Assembly (NCBI RefSeq): GCF_963678635.1
Contig: NC_087070.1
Span: forward strand, 16,557,840-16,621,839
From: Symsagittifera roscoffensis
Lineage: Eukaryota > Xenacoelomorpha > Acoela > Convolutidae
DNA: 64,000 nucleotides
Direction of reading: 5' to 3'
Numbering within the stretch: position 1 is the first letter of the stretch; each line of letters opens with the position of its first letter. The notes beneath the pieces are model-generated. The model saw only the letters and a program-made list of their open reading frames with translations. It was not told the origin of the DNA and searched no databases. Both the position numbers and the translations under genes were made by a program. Shown here piece by piece: positions 25,606 through 35,850 of the stretch.

Positions 25606-25806
25606 CGCAAATTTTGCCCATAAAAGCTTTATTGAGACCTAGTTTTCTTATGGTAATATCGCCAAGAAAACATGATTGGCTTTTTAAGGTTATTATTCTG
25701 ATGAAAATCCAGCAGCTATTGACGGTATTGGAAGGAGAGCTGAGGATTTTGCGGAGCCTAAAGCTCTTGTTGCGGCCTCGAAGGAGCTAAATCTATTTGG
25801 TAAAAC
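25454..25806. repeat. Inverted duplication of part of the capsid remnant
   Basis: Near-perfect 60-bp arms at 25454-25513 and 25579-25638 flank a 65-bp loop. The right side continues to about 25806 as a plus-strand copy of the minus-strand capsid sequence at about 25285-25453, with roughly 85-90% identity by eye and its own indels. So a piece of the capsid gene was duplicated in inverted orientation next to itself. Directly after it, at about 25810-25840, a TTGGAGTTAG motif repeats about three times. Confidence 0.8.
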
Positions 25807-25979
25807 TAGTTGGAGTTAGTTGGAGTTAGTTGGAGAGTATAGTTGTTTTATCATGTTTCGAATTTAAAAAGTGTGTTGCAATAACAACATTTTTAGCATT
25901 CTTTTTTTTGTTCAAAAAAAGTTTCAAATTACCAGATCTGACAATTTGGTTCCCGCACAATTAAAACTGGAATTTTTTT

Positions 25980-26830
25980 TTAATATTCCGCTTTCTTTCT
26001 ATTAACTTCTCGATACTCATCAGAAAAAAACGAAAGTCGGCCAATTGATTGCAAACTGTTTCTACTACAATCAACTGCTAGCATTAGAAAATATCTCTTA
26101 TTTTGTTTTGCCAGAAATGCTAGTGGGGGAGATAATTCATTTGGCAATTTGTTAATGTTCTCACCACCAAAAAAAAAAAAAAATGATCGCAGGCAAACGT
26201 TTTTTTTTACTGCGAAACAAATAGATACATCTGACACGGCAGGGAAAATTATTGAAAAAAAAACTAAATATGATGCTTTGTAACTTGACTAAGTCCATTT
26301 TTTGTTCCGTTACTATCTATGAAACAATAAGATAAAGTTGATAAGGATTGGAATAAAGTGAATTTGTTTTATTCCCTCGGTAGATCTTTCAATTTTAAAA
26401 GAAAACAAAAAGTTTAGTTTTAATTTATTAGTTAAGAGTTAATTTCTTCTTTACTGTGGTATTAAAAATTTTAAAAGGATTTAAAACTGATTCATTTTAA
26501 TTAGATGCGTTCATTAAAGCCAAAGAAAACAGTGCCGAAACTAAAAATGTGTTTCAACAATCTCAAAAATGGATCATAATTGGGAACTTTGAGGCGGAAT
26601 CGAGCAGAAAACATGACACTTGCTGAGTTATTTTAATTGTTGGTTCAATAATGAAAACCGCAAGATTAACTTCGCTTTGTATAAAAAAACTAGACGGCGA
26701 CTTGACGGCTACAGTAAAAATAATGTAATCACCATAATCGAAGAAATCGTTGGCTAATTAGGAACTCGAAATAATCGCTTGCGGAAATTAACCCTCTGGG
26801 ATTTTATTATACATATGAGCGCTTTATACT
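25980..26830 (+). repeat. Dispersed repeat family R2, copy 1
   Basis: Shares an ordered series of blocks with 27555-28530 and 35150-35850: CCAATTGATTGC, a GGTGGGGGAGA-like block, a CACCA...GATTGCAG block followed by poly-T and ACTGC, AACAATAAGATAAA(A/G)TTGA, and an AGAATTAGTT-like block. Copies 1 and 2 also share GCCGAAAC, GACGGCTAC and GTTGGCTAATT blocks downstream. Copies are diverged. No coding potential or terminal repeats were recognised, so the element type is unknown. Confidence 0.6.
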
Positions 26831-27159
26831 GATTTTTTCCATATGAACAAAATTGTTTTGAAACTAAAAAAAAAGATGTCAAAACAAAAATGGAGAGAAT
26901 TATAGCCTCTCGGGGACTAACACAAAACATTATATTTCGGAATCATATTTAGTTTTTTTTGTTCCTTATTTGAAAACTTCAATTCCATAACGACCCGGGT
27001 CATAATTGGTCCCCAGAAAACGAGTTAAATGAGCACAATTTTTAGAAAAAGGAGATAGAAGAGCCCACATTTTAGTTTCAATTTTTGGCTTTTGAATTTC
27101 CAGTAAGGAGTTGAAGTATCCAAGATCCTGAAAAGGGGCTAAAAAGTCCAGTTTTTAGA

Positions 27160-27440
27160 AAAACAGGCTGAAGGATCCAAACTTTTAGCCAAAGGAGCTC
27201 AAAGAGCCCAATTTCTAGCCAATTGGGCTCATTCAGTTTCCTAATTTTAGTTTAAATAGACCAAAACAAACAGTAACTTTAAGGACTGGTACATCAGAGG
27301 GGGTAGAAAAATCTTTGGTACTCAATGAGTCGATTCGTGTCCATCGAGGAGGAATTACCTCGAGGAGGATTTTTGTGTTGGGCTCAAAGTTTGGACCATG
27401 AATTGCCATGGAAGAGGATGAACTATATTGGGATCTTATT
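27160..27440 (+). repeat. Dispersed repeat R3, copy 1
   Basis: Matches about 31010-31240 in the same orientation: GGCTCATTCA(A/G)TTTCCTAATT, AGACCAAAA-AAAC, GGGCTCAAA-TTTGG and a GAATTGCCAT/GAATCGCCAT block. The 88-, 77- and 69-codon frames here lie on opposite or overlapping strands and show no known domain. Confidence 0.55.
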
Positions 27441-27554
27441 TGGGATTTTTTCATGGAACAACTTATGCAACAATTTATTACCCATTCTGTTTTATTCATG
27501 CCTCAAAGAAATGATTGCTCTAGTAAAAAAAAATCATCACACTCATACAAAACC

Positions 27555-28530
27555 GTGAGTCGTGCAATTGATTGCAATTTATATACATTTCAACCACCTG
27601 CTAGCGTGCTAGCGTAAGAAATTGTCTTCAATAGTGTTTTGCCAAAATTCCTGGTGGGGGAGAGAACTCAATTGGTCTTTATGGAGAGATGGCTCGAATG
27701 ATCCATGACTATTTCAAAAACTGGCGATTCGGCAATTTCATATCACCAAAACGAAACAAAAAACGATTGCAGGTAAATGTTTTTTTTTCACTGCCGAACT
27801 CAACAAAATTATATTTTCATTGGGTTAACACAATTGCTGTTTGAAAGTAAAATTGTTTGAAATGTAATAGGTAACTTTCTTTAAACAATAAGATAAACTT
27901 GACAAGGAAGGAGCGCAAGTATCAAATAAACGAATATGCTGCCTGGTTACTAGTGTAATTCGTTTTATGATCCGTTGCTATCACTACAAAGATAAAATTG
28001 ACAAGGAAGGGAGGTAAATATTCTTGATACAAAGCTTGATATCTCCATAATAGTTTTCAATTTCAAAAAGAAGAAAGAAGCTACCTTTTCAAATAAAAAT
28101 TAAGAATTAGTTCTCATCTTTGCTGTAATATCGAAAAATTTTGTAGGAAATAAATCTGATTTTAATTGGGGGCGTTCATCAGAAAACAGTGCCGAAACCA
28201 AAATTATGTTCAAGAGTATCAAAAATTGAATATATCTGGGAGTTTGAGTCATTGCATGAAAATTATCTTGTGTTGGAGTGAAAGCGAGACAAAAATATGA
28301 CAATTCGCTGAGATATTTATTTGTTCATTTATGGTGGCCGCGAAACTAATTTCCCTTTAAAAAAAACAGACAGCAAGTTGGCGGCTACATTCAAAGTAAT
28401 ATAGTCACCATAGTGGAAGGACGACGTTGGCTAATTGGGAACTTGAAATGTTCGTTTGAGGAAATTAATCCTTTGGGATATTATACATATGGGCGCCTTC
28501 ATACTGATTTTTTGTCGATTTGAACAAAAC
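27555..28530 (+). repeat. Dispersed repeat family R2, copy 2
   Basis: Second and longest copy of the R2 family (see 25980-26830). It contains an internal echo of the AAGATAAA(A/C)TTGACAAGGAAGG block at about 27888 and 27998. Its end abuts a Helentron-like short element starting at 28545. Confidence 0.6.
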
Positions 28531-28544
28531 CGATTCTAAAAACT

Positions 28545-29073
28545 AAACAAGACTGCTCGTATCAGGGCGAAGCCCTGAATGCTCAGACTGCCTTTTAAGG
28601 TTTATGGAGCAGTACTAACATAAAAAAAATCAATGAAATAAAACAAGAAATTTTTTTTTCTAAAATGTGAAATTTTTTATGAAAATCATCACCCCACACG
28701 CCATATAAAGTACAAAAAGAGAGATTTAGCTCTTTGTAACAAACCAATTATGTCAAATAAGCTTCTTTTCACCAATTTGGAACGATTTCTAAAACGGATT
28801 AACTCTCCGCTTACGCGTTAATAGCGCGAGATATATCGCGCGTTAATTGTCCCAAATTGGCCAAAATGGCAATCTTTAAACCCCCGTAACGTTACGAAAA
28901 ATGATCACAGGTGAAATATCTTTTCAAATTTGAGCTCAAGACAACAATACCTTTCGAATGATTTAAGAAAATTCCGTCAAAAATGGCTAGATAAAAAGTC
29001 GAAATTTGTCTGAAGAAAAAAAAACCCACCCCGAGCACAAATATTCCGTTACTTTCGTATCGAAATTCGGAAC
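28545..29073 (-). mobile_element. Helentron-like short element (family H), copy 1
   Basis: About 0.5 kb. In element orientation it starts GTTCCGA then a TTCGATACGAA-type hairpin, ends with the small hairpin AGGGCTTCGCCCT followed by GATACGAGCAGTCTTGTTT, and carries an internal GCGCGATATAT-CGCGC palindrome. GTTCCGACT occurs at the left end and inverted about 35 bp inside the right end, i.e. asymmetric inverted repeats. That layout and the T-flanked ends fit non-autonomous Helentrons (HINEs), but no Rep/helicase is present to prove it. Full or nearly full copies also lie at 29074, 41394, 46113, 48881 and 53612, with fragments near 8.8 and 9.0 kb. Confidence 0.55.
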
Positions 29074-29608
29074 AACAAGACTGCTCGTATCAGGGCGAAG
29101 CCCTGAATGTTCCGACTGCCTTTTAAGGTTTATGGAGCAGCAGTAATAAAATAAAAAGTTAAATGACATAAAATAAAATGATTTTTTTTTTTTAATTTGA
29201 AATTTGTTTTAAATAAAAATCATCACCCCACACGCCATATAAAGTACAAAAGGATAGATTTCGCTGCTTGTAATAAATAAATTATGACAAATAAGCTTCG
29301 TTAAACCAATTTGGAGCGATTTCTAAGACGGTTTAACTCTCCACTTACGCGTTAACAGCGCGAAATATATCGCGCGTTAATTGTCCCAAATTGGCCGAAA
29401 TTGGCCAAATCTTTAAACGTCCATAACTTTACGAAAAATGATCCCAGGTGAAATATATTTTCAAATTTAAGCTCAGGACAACAATACCTTTTGAATGATA
29501 TAAAAAGTTCTTTCAATTATGGCTAGTTAAAAAGTCGAAATTTGTCTGAAGAAAAAAAAACCCACCCGAGCACAAATACTCCGTTACTTTCGTATCGAAA
29601 GTCGGAAC
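29074..29608 (-). mobile_element. Helentron-like short element (family H), copy 2
   Basis: Placed immediately after copy 1, same orientation, head to tail with no spacer. It shares both end structures and the internal palindrome and differs by scattered substitutions, so the two are separate copies rather than a very recent duplication. Confidence 0.55.
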
Positions 29609-29967
29609 ATTAAAATAGCTGCCTAACTATGAATAAAGAGGACCAAAATTGTATCCTTCTATTAACATAATCTATACATTCTAGTGGACTTGTCGTTTGC
29701 GTTTTTATATTACAGAACGCAACTATCTTTTCGAAAAGATGAGGAACTTTTGAAACAATTCAGAGATGAGAGATTGTAACTGAGGTTCCGCTGATAACAG
29801 TTTCTTGAATTTTAAGGATTATTTTGGACTAATTTGGATTATTATTTTTGAGCTCTTTGGTTGTTTTTTAGAATTTATTGCATTTGAATCCTTTAGAAAT
29901 TTTAAAATCATGAAACCAAGTCCTACGTAAACTGGATTTTTGGCGCAAAAATGTTAATGGTTTTACC
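29609..29967. other. AT-rich non-coding
   Basis: No gene or recognisable repeat between the element pair and the MITE that follows. The last eight bases are the left copy of that MITE's target duplication. Confidence 0.5.
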
Positions 29968-30388
29968 CAGGGGCGGATCTAGGATTTTCTCAATGGGGGC
30001 GGATTTTCAAAAAATTTTCGAAAATTTTTTGACGACATTTTTTTCTAGGTCGACCGAAAAAATTGATTTTTCCGAGCTCTCCTAAAACACTTAAAAGACG
30101 CTGTTTCGGCCGAATTGGCTGCGCCGCAGGCAAACCTTTGAAAAAACAGGTCAAAAAAGCCGTTTTTGGGCACTTTTTGGAAAATTTTGACCAAAAAATC
30201 TTGTTTTTTTTTGGCGCGAGCTCCCCTTCAAAGTTAGTATATATTGGCGTCAAAGTGTCTTTAGAAAAATTTTACGGTCGGTCGGCCAAAAATTGATTTC
30301 TTAAAAAGTACCAAAGGGGGGACCCTTTGGGTCGGCAGGGGGTCGAATCCCTGAGAAGGGGTAACCGCCCCCCTATAATCCGCCCCTG
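29968..30388. mobile_element. hAT-type MITE with 8-bp target duplication
   Basis: 421 bp. The ends are inverted repeats beginning CAGGGGCGGAT, and the element is flanked on both sides by GTTTTACC (29960-29967 and 30389-30396). An 8-bp duplication with CAGGGGCGGAT-type ends is characteristic of hAT-superfamily non-autonomous elements. The 87- and 77-codon frames inside lie on opposite strands of the element and are not genes. Confidence 0.85.
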
Positions 30389-30396
30389 GTTTTACC

Positions 30397-31854
30397 TATT
30401 ATCTATCACTATTAATTGACACCAGGGAAGTGCGCGGTGACTACTATTTGCCGCATAGCTGTTATCTAATAAAAGTTTATCCCGTGAGTCGTCCAATGAC
30501 ATAATCTATATAGTAATCTATATATAATCTAAAATAATTCGCTTGCTATTTTTTTGTTTACAGCAAGACGTGATTTTTCGAAAAATTTTAGAGGTGACAT
30601 ATTTGTAGATGGGATTTTGCTGATAACAATTTTCAAACTTGTTATAAAAGTTATGTAATTGGAGTAGCAACATTGATATTTTCTGCTACTTGTTTGCCTG
30701 TTAATTTTTTTCCTTGCAAGTCTTCTTTCCACAATTTTTTCTGCCTTATTTTCAGGCTTATTATGATTTTTAACCACATTTTGGCTAGCTGGATCCCTGT
30801 TTCTTAAATGCTGATAACAGCCATTACACTTTTTTTGGCAAAAAATTTCACCTGAACATCTTGTTCGCATAGCCTGTCGTGAATTAATTGAGCAGGGTTA
30901 ATTTTAGCAAATGGAGCCCAATTTTCGGTCCTCCTTTTTCCAGCATGGGGTTGAATTAGCCAAATTCTTCAAAAGGGGGCCAAAAACACCTATATTTTTG
31001 AAAAAATAGGATAAACAAGCCCAATTATTAGCTGAATGAGACCAACTTCTAGCGAAGTAGGCTCATTCAATTTCCTAATTTCAGTTTAAACAGACCAAAA
31101 TAAACATAAACTTTAAAGATTGGTAGAACAGAAGCAATACAAAGACCTTGGGTACTCAAATATTCAGTTCAAGACCCTCGAGGAAGAACTTTTTTGTTGG
31201 GCTCAAACTTTGGCCCGTGAATCGCCATCGAAAGGATGAACAAGCCTAATTTATTTAACTTTGGGCTCGTAATTGAGCGACATTAAGTCCATTTTTTTTC
31301 CGTGATAACTATTGGATCAACTGAACTAAAAGTTGGGCTCATTCATCCCTTTTCATGGAACATTTTATGCAAAACTTCGATCCGGGAAGGGGTTTGCGAA
31401 GGCACTGAGATCCAGTGAATGACAAACTCTTCGATGATGCACTTCAACGCATTCATGCAAAACTTTTTAACGCATGCTAGTGTGACGTGCAGGCACGGCC
31501 CATGTTACCTAGCAAAAGATTTCGGAAAATCCAGCTTATTGATTGTGATATTGGTTTGCCCAATCTCAGGTTCCAATTGCTTGATACGTTCATCTATTTT
31601 TGCCTATTCTTATTTTGCCTTCGAAGCTGCCTGCTTTGTTGATAATTGAGCAAATTTTTTCCATCTTGTGGTCCCTTTTTATTAGCAGTTTGTGAAACTA
31701 TTTAATTATTTTGACAACAATTGTTTGTTTAATTATTGCCAGTCAAAAAGGAGATGAAAACGAACATCCATTATATTGCTCAGAGATTTTTGAATTGAAA
31801 TTAGGAATTGTTATGAGCATTATCAATTCATATGACCATTTGGCTGACCTCAAT
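30397..31854. other. AT-rich, no gene; R3 copy 2 inside
   Basis: R3 copy 2 lies at about 31010-31240 (see 27160-27440). A 113-codon minus frame at 30529-30870 is rich in lysine and asparagine with no domain I know, and I do not support it as a gene. The 76-codon frame at 31419 is likewise unsupported. Confidence 0.45.
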
Positions 31855-32301
31855 TCAGATTAAGGTGTCCCACTCTTTAACCCTACGATATTTAACCCCC
31901 TATGTTTATCCCCCTATATTATAACCCCGTGACATGATAACCCCACAACAATTAAACCCCCTTTTAATGACGATAAATTGTTTCAAATTAAGTCCTTTTT
32001 ATAAGTACAGGAGTATTTCAATTAAGTTTACTAATTGAGGCCTGAAAAGCTAGTCTTAATTCACTTGATGCCTCTAGCATCTCAAAAATAATTGCATTTC
32101 GATTAGTTAGAGAAATAATCCCTCACTCACACGTTTAAAACAGAGATAACCTACATGGTGCTAATTGAAGAAAACAAGAGACGTTTGTGAGTTTTATAAA
32201 AAATCATACTGCCTATTTCTTTAACCATTGTTATACCACTCTATCAGATCAGATAGAATGTTTGAAGCGTCATTCCATTTTACTTTATCTTCAAAAGAAA
32301 A

Positions 32302-33595
32302 ATGCTAGTGGTATCAGGCCACGAGTATTACCCTAAACGCAAAAACAAGACAACAACAAATGGAACTGCTCGAAGTACCAAACCCATAAATGCCGCGCAA
32401 CAGCAATTACGGATGGAGAAAAATTTTGAAACGAGGGGTCAACATAATCACGATATTTCCACGGGAAAACTTGATGCTCGACTAGTTTTGAAAAACATCA
32501 AGGATCTAAGCGATAGTAATACCCCAATCGTCGCAGTCGCAACCGCCATTCAGCCTATTACAGACGCGATTGCCACTCAACTAGCCCTACCAACCAAAGA
32601 AAATTTAGTTCGCACCGAACAACGAGCGCGCAAGCAACGAGAACAAGTCTAACCAGTCTCCCCAGCAACCAGAAGTTTCGAAATACCCGAACTTTTAAAA
32701 ATTTTATAAGATTTGACAGTGGGCAAAATGATCACGAGAGGATTATTTTATTCGGCGACCCTGAAATGCAACGTGTGCTTGAAACATCCAACTTTTGGTT
32801 GGCTGATGGAACTTTCAAAGTCACCCCGAAAATGTTTTATCAACTTTACTCCATACACTTTAGTCTTTCAGGAATATCCCCCGCTTGCATATATGCGTTC
32901 CTGCCAAATAAAACATAAAAACGTACCACCGTTTCTTAGAAGCCCTAAAAATACTAGCCCCTGACAGTAGACTTGAAAAAATTTTACTGAATTTTGAGCT
33001 GTCGGGATGTTTCTTCCATCTTTCACAAAGTTTTATGAGAAAAATCGCGGAGCTCGGATTGAAAAAGGATTACGAAACAAATCACGAGTTCGCTTTAGCA
33101 CTCAAAATGTTACCCGCACTGGCTTTTGAAACAAAAGAACAAATAGGAAATTCATACGATAAAATAGTGGAGGAAATTCAAATCGTTTGCAATCGCAAAA
33201 TAAAAGAGTCGGAAAAAATAGCGATAGTTGACGAGCTTTGCCTTTATTTTGGATCTAACTACATAAAAAGTCTCGTCCCGAATCGGGAAGCCCTATTCCC
33301 CCCTTCAATATGGAACCAAAGGGATGCGGCATCATCGGGTTTGGCCAGAACAACAAATGCTGTAAAGGGCTCCATCCAAACCCTTAATTTCTATAACGCC
33401 TCGAGTGGGCACCAATTTACAGAAAAGAAAAAAAACCGGGTGCTCAACGAAAAAGTGCCGAGTATTGCATGTTTACGAAGAAAAAACGGATTTGCATTTC
33501 TTTCGCGCTATGGCGAACTTGAGTTAAATATTTGCTTTTTTGTTCTCTGTATATATTTTCAATTTCCACATTTACTCTACATTGCCAAGCAATAA
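32302..33595 (+). pseudogene. FLYWCH/MULE transposase remnant
   Basis: Three plus frames (32302-32652, 32713-32964, 33035-33595) and pieces in other frames follow the order of FLYWCH-MULE transposases. First comes a FLYWCH-type zinc finger: the GQHNHD end is in the first frame, while its W-x-C ... H-x-C core is in a neighbouring frame at about 32355-32410, so frameshifts flank it. Next comes the MULE core around 32700-33030, with ADGTFKV holding the first catalytic Asp and YQLYSIH after it. Then GCFFHLSQS and the long helical C-terminal region (33035-33595). The second catalytic motif is altered to NFE, and residues normally between it and GCFFHL are missing. Frameshifts, a stop and the lost Asp make it inactive. 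Cut-and-paste DNA transposition was its ancestral role. Confidence 0.8.
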
Positions 33596-33807
33596 AATTT
33601 TTTCCAAGTTTAATTATTTTCCTTTATTTTTCAAAATTGAGCTAGAGTTGATTTGAAACCGGCAAAAAAAATGAATACATAGGAGGTGTTGATTTTTCTT
33701 TTCCCTCCGCCCAACCCTCTAAGGTTAAACCCTTTGTTGTATCCTAGATATACCCGTTATCATACTTACCCGAATTTCATTTTTTTCGGAAAACTGGAAA
33801 GTTTTTT

Positions 33808-33879
33808 GTCCCGCCAGGGATTCGATCCTTTGATCTCTAGGTTTTGAGACTAACGCTTTAACCACTATACCATGGGGCC
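33808..33879 (-). repeat. tRNA-like (SINE-head-like) segment inside the MULE
   Basis: Read on the minus strand it has a GGTATAGTGGTTAAAG box-A-like block, an anticodon-loop-like CTCAAAA, and GGATCGAATCC resembling box B at normal spacing. Acceptor and T stems have several mismatches, so it is not a convincing functional tRNA. A tRNA pseudogene or SINE remnant captured by the transposon is more likely. Confidence 0.4.
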
Positions 33880-34264
33880 TTTGATTGTTATTAGAATTAT
33901 TGTTCTAAATCTGGCTCTTTGATCTTTAATAACGCCCATGTATGGGACTGTTTTGTATATGCACCAATTTGAATCATGTCGGCCGGATTCGTTTTCAAGT
34001 TCATATCAAAGTCTAGACTATCGGCAAGGTCATTTCTGTTCAAATCTAAAAGGCATTTAGCTGCGTGCATATTAACTCATTTTGGTTCGCAAATTTTTTA
34101 GCAATTAAAGCTATGATGTTTAGCGACGATATGGTTCCAAATCCTTTTCAAGTAAGTTTCACTTTGATTCTAACAATTGGATTTAAAAAGGGATTAAATT
34201 GTAGTGGGGTTATCTAATTGTGGGGTTATATGAGAGGGGGTTAAGAAAAAGGGGGTTACAAAAC

Positions 34265-34652
34265 GGCGCACAGACAATTTGGCCAAAGACAATTCAACCA
34301 ATTTGAAATTCAGACAATTCAGCCAAAAATTTACAGACAATTCAGCCTGAGACAATTCAGCCAGTTTTACAAAACAACAGATTCGAAAGAAAAAATCAGA
34401 ATTGGAGCTATTTCTCGGTTTAGGGTCGCCGGTGGGCGCGCTACGCGCGCGCCGCCGCTTCGCGGCGATAACCGGCTCTAAATTTTGTATAGAATCCTAC
34501 CCTCTGTAGGCAAGCTCGCAACACCTTGGCGCGACTGCGGCGGTCACTATTATTGGCTGAATTGTCTCTGGCTGAATTGTCTGCATACTTTTGGCTGAAT
34601 TGTCTGAATTTCAAATCGGCTGAATTGTCTTTGGCCGAATTGTCTGGACGCG
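34265..34652. mobile_element. Nested MULE-type MITE
   Basis: About 388 bp inserted in the right end of the MULE, flanked by TTACAAAAC at 34256-34264 and 34653-34661 (the preceding G also matches). Each half has about five copies of a GACAATTCAGCC motif in opposite orientations (34270-34365 and 34555-34646), with GC-rich hairpins (GCGCGC and CCGCCGCTTCGCGGCG) near 34435-34470. The 9-10 bp duplication and arrays of a short motif at both ends mirror the host element, suggesting a Mutator-type non-autonomous element. Confidence 0.8.
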
Positions 34653-34693
34653 TTACAAAACACGGGGTGATAAGCTTTGGAACCTCAGATTAA

Positions 34694-35149
34694 TTTGCCA
34701 AACGCTTGTGATTGTGGAATAATGTTCGACGCATAAAACTATCACATTACGACATCAACATCAATGATACAAATTCCAGAATTAATTTATTACCATTTGA
34801 ATAGTTTTGTTTTCTAACAATTATTTGAGATGTTATAACCAATTCAACTAAAGTTTAATGACTAAAGTATGCGACAGGCTCTCTAACAAGGCAGGAAATA
34901 ATCATTTATGAAAAACCAAAAACTGGATTAGAGTAACAAATGGCTGAGTTAATCAAACAGTAAACTGGTTTTTCCTGTTTTGAATGGAGAAACTTGTGCA
35001 ATTGCATTCCTTTTTTAGCAGGCTGTCGTTTTGTTCAAGCATGAGTAGAGGTCAGAGCCCCGACTCTCGCAACTTCATTGGCTCGAAGCAAGGATCGCCC
35101 AAAAACCAATTCGGAATGAAAAATATTTACACATTTTAAATGTTTTAAA
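34694..35149. other. Non-coding flank right of the MULE
   Basis: AT-rich, nothing recognised. It ends at repeat R2 copy 3. Confidence 0.5.
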
Positions 35150-35850
35150 AAAACTTTCCTTATACTCGTATAAAAAAAACATCAGTCGACCAATTGATTG
35201 CGAGCTTGTTTTTACTTCAACCACCTGATACCGTTTGAAAATGTCTTTCAAATTAATTTGACATTTTTGTTTGTGGGGGGGGGGGGGGGGGAGACAACTC
35301 AATTGGTAACTATGGAGTGATTGCTTAATTGATCCAAAAATAGTTCAAAAAAAGGCAAATTTGGCATTGTTTTTTTTTCCACCAGAACCTAACAAACACT
35401 GATTGCAGATAGAATACTTTTTTACTGCAGAACTCAATAAATTGATATCTTCATCATATCAAACATAAATATGCTGCCTGGTAACTAGAGCTAGAGTGAA
35501 TCCGGTTTATTTTCCTGTACTATCTTTAAAACAATAAGATAAAATTGAAAAGGAAGGAAGTTAAAATTTTCATGAGCAAATCAAATGCTTGATACCTGCA
35601 GTGAATCTATTTTTTTACCGTGATAGACTTTTGATTTTTAAAAAAAAGAAAGAAAAAAAACTAAGTTTTATTGTATAAAATAAGAATTAGTTTTCTTGTT
35701 TGCTTTGGTATCCAAAAATTTTGTAGGAAACAAAACTTTTCATTTTAATGGGGGTGGGGGGGGGGGGGGTTTGGCGTTCAAAAACTCAACAAACCTTGCC
35801 GAATCTGAAAATGTGTTCAACAGTCACGAAAAATTACACAGAGGCAAAAC
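35150..35850 (+). repeat. Dispersed repeat family R2, copy 3
   Basis: Third copy of the R2 family (see 25980-26830). Two long G runs (about 35275-35291 and 35753-35769) lie where the other copies have GGTGGGGGAGA- and TTGGGGGCG-like blocks, so short G tracts have expanded here. Such runs could fold as G-quadruplexes and are prone to sequencing error. Confidence 0.6.

Larger units (their letters stand above)
31864..34684 (+). mobile_element. Mutator-like (MULE) DNA transposon, 9-bp target duplication
   Basis: The element is bounded by identical TCAGATTAA copies at 31855-31863 and 34685-34693, the 9-bp duplication expected of Mutator elements. Its ends start GGTGTCC on the left and, in reverse complement, GGTTCC on the right. 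Each subterminal region has a tandem array of a roughly 15-bp unit with a TTAACCCC/TAACCCC core: about six copies at 31876-31960, and inverted copies (GGGGTTA) at 34203-34258 and 34664-34672. The interior holds a transposase remnant (32302-33595), a tRNA-like segment (33808-33879) and a nested MITE (34265-34652). Without the MITE the element is about 2.4 kb. Confidence 0.85.
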
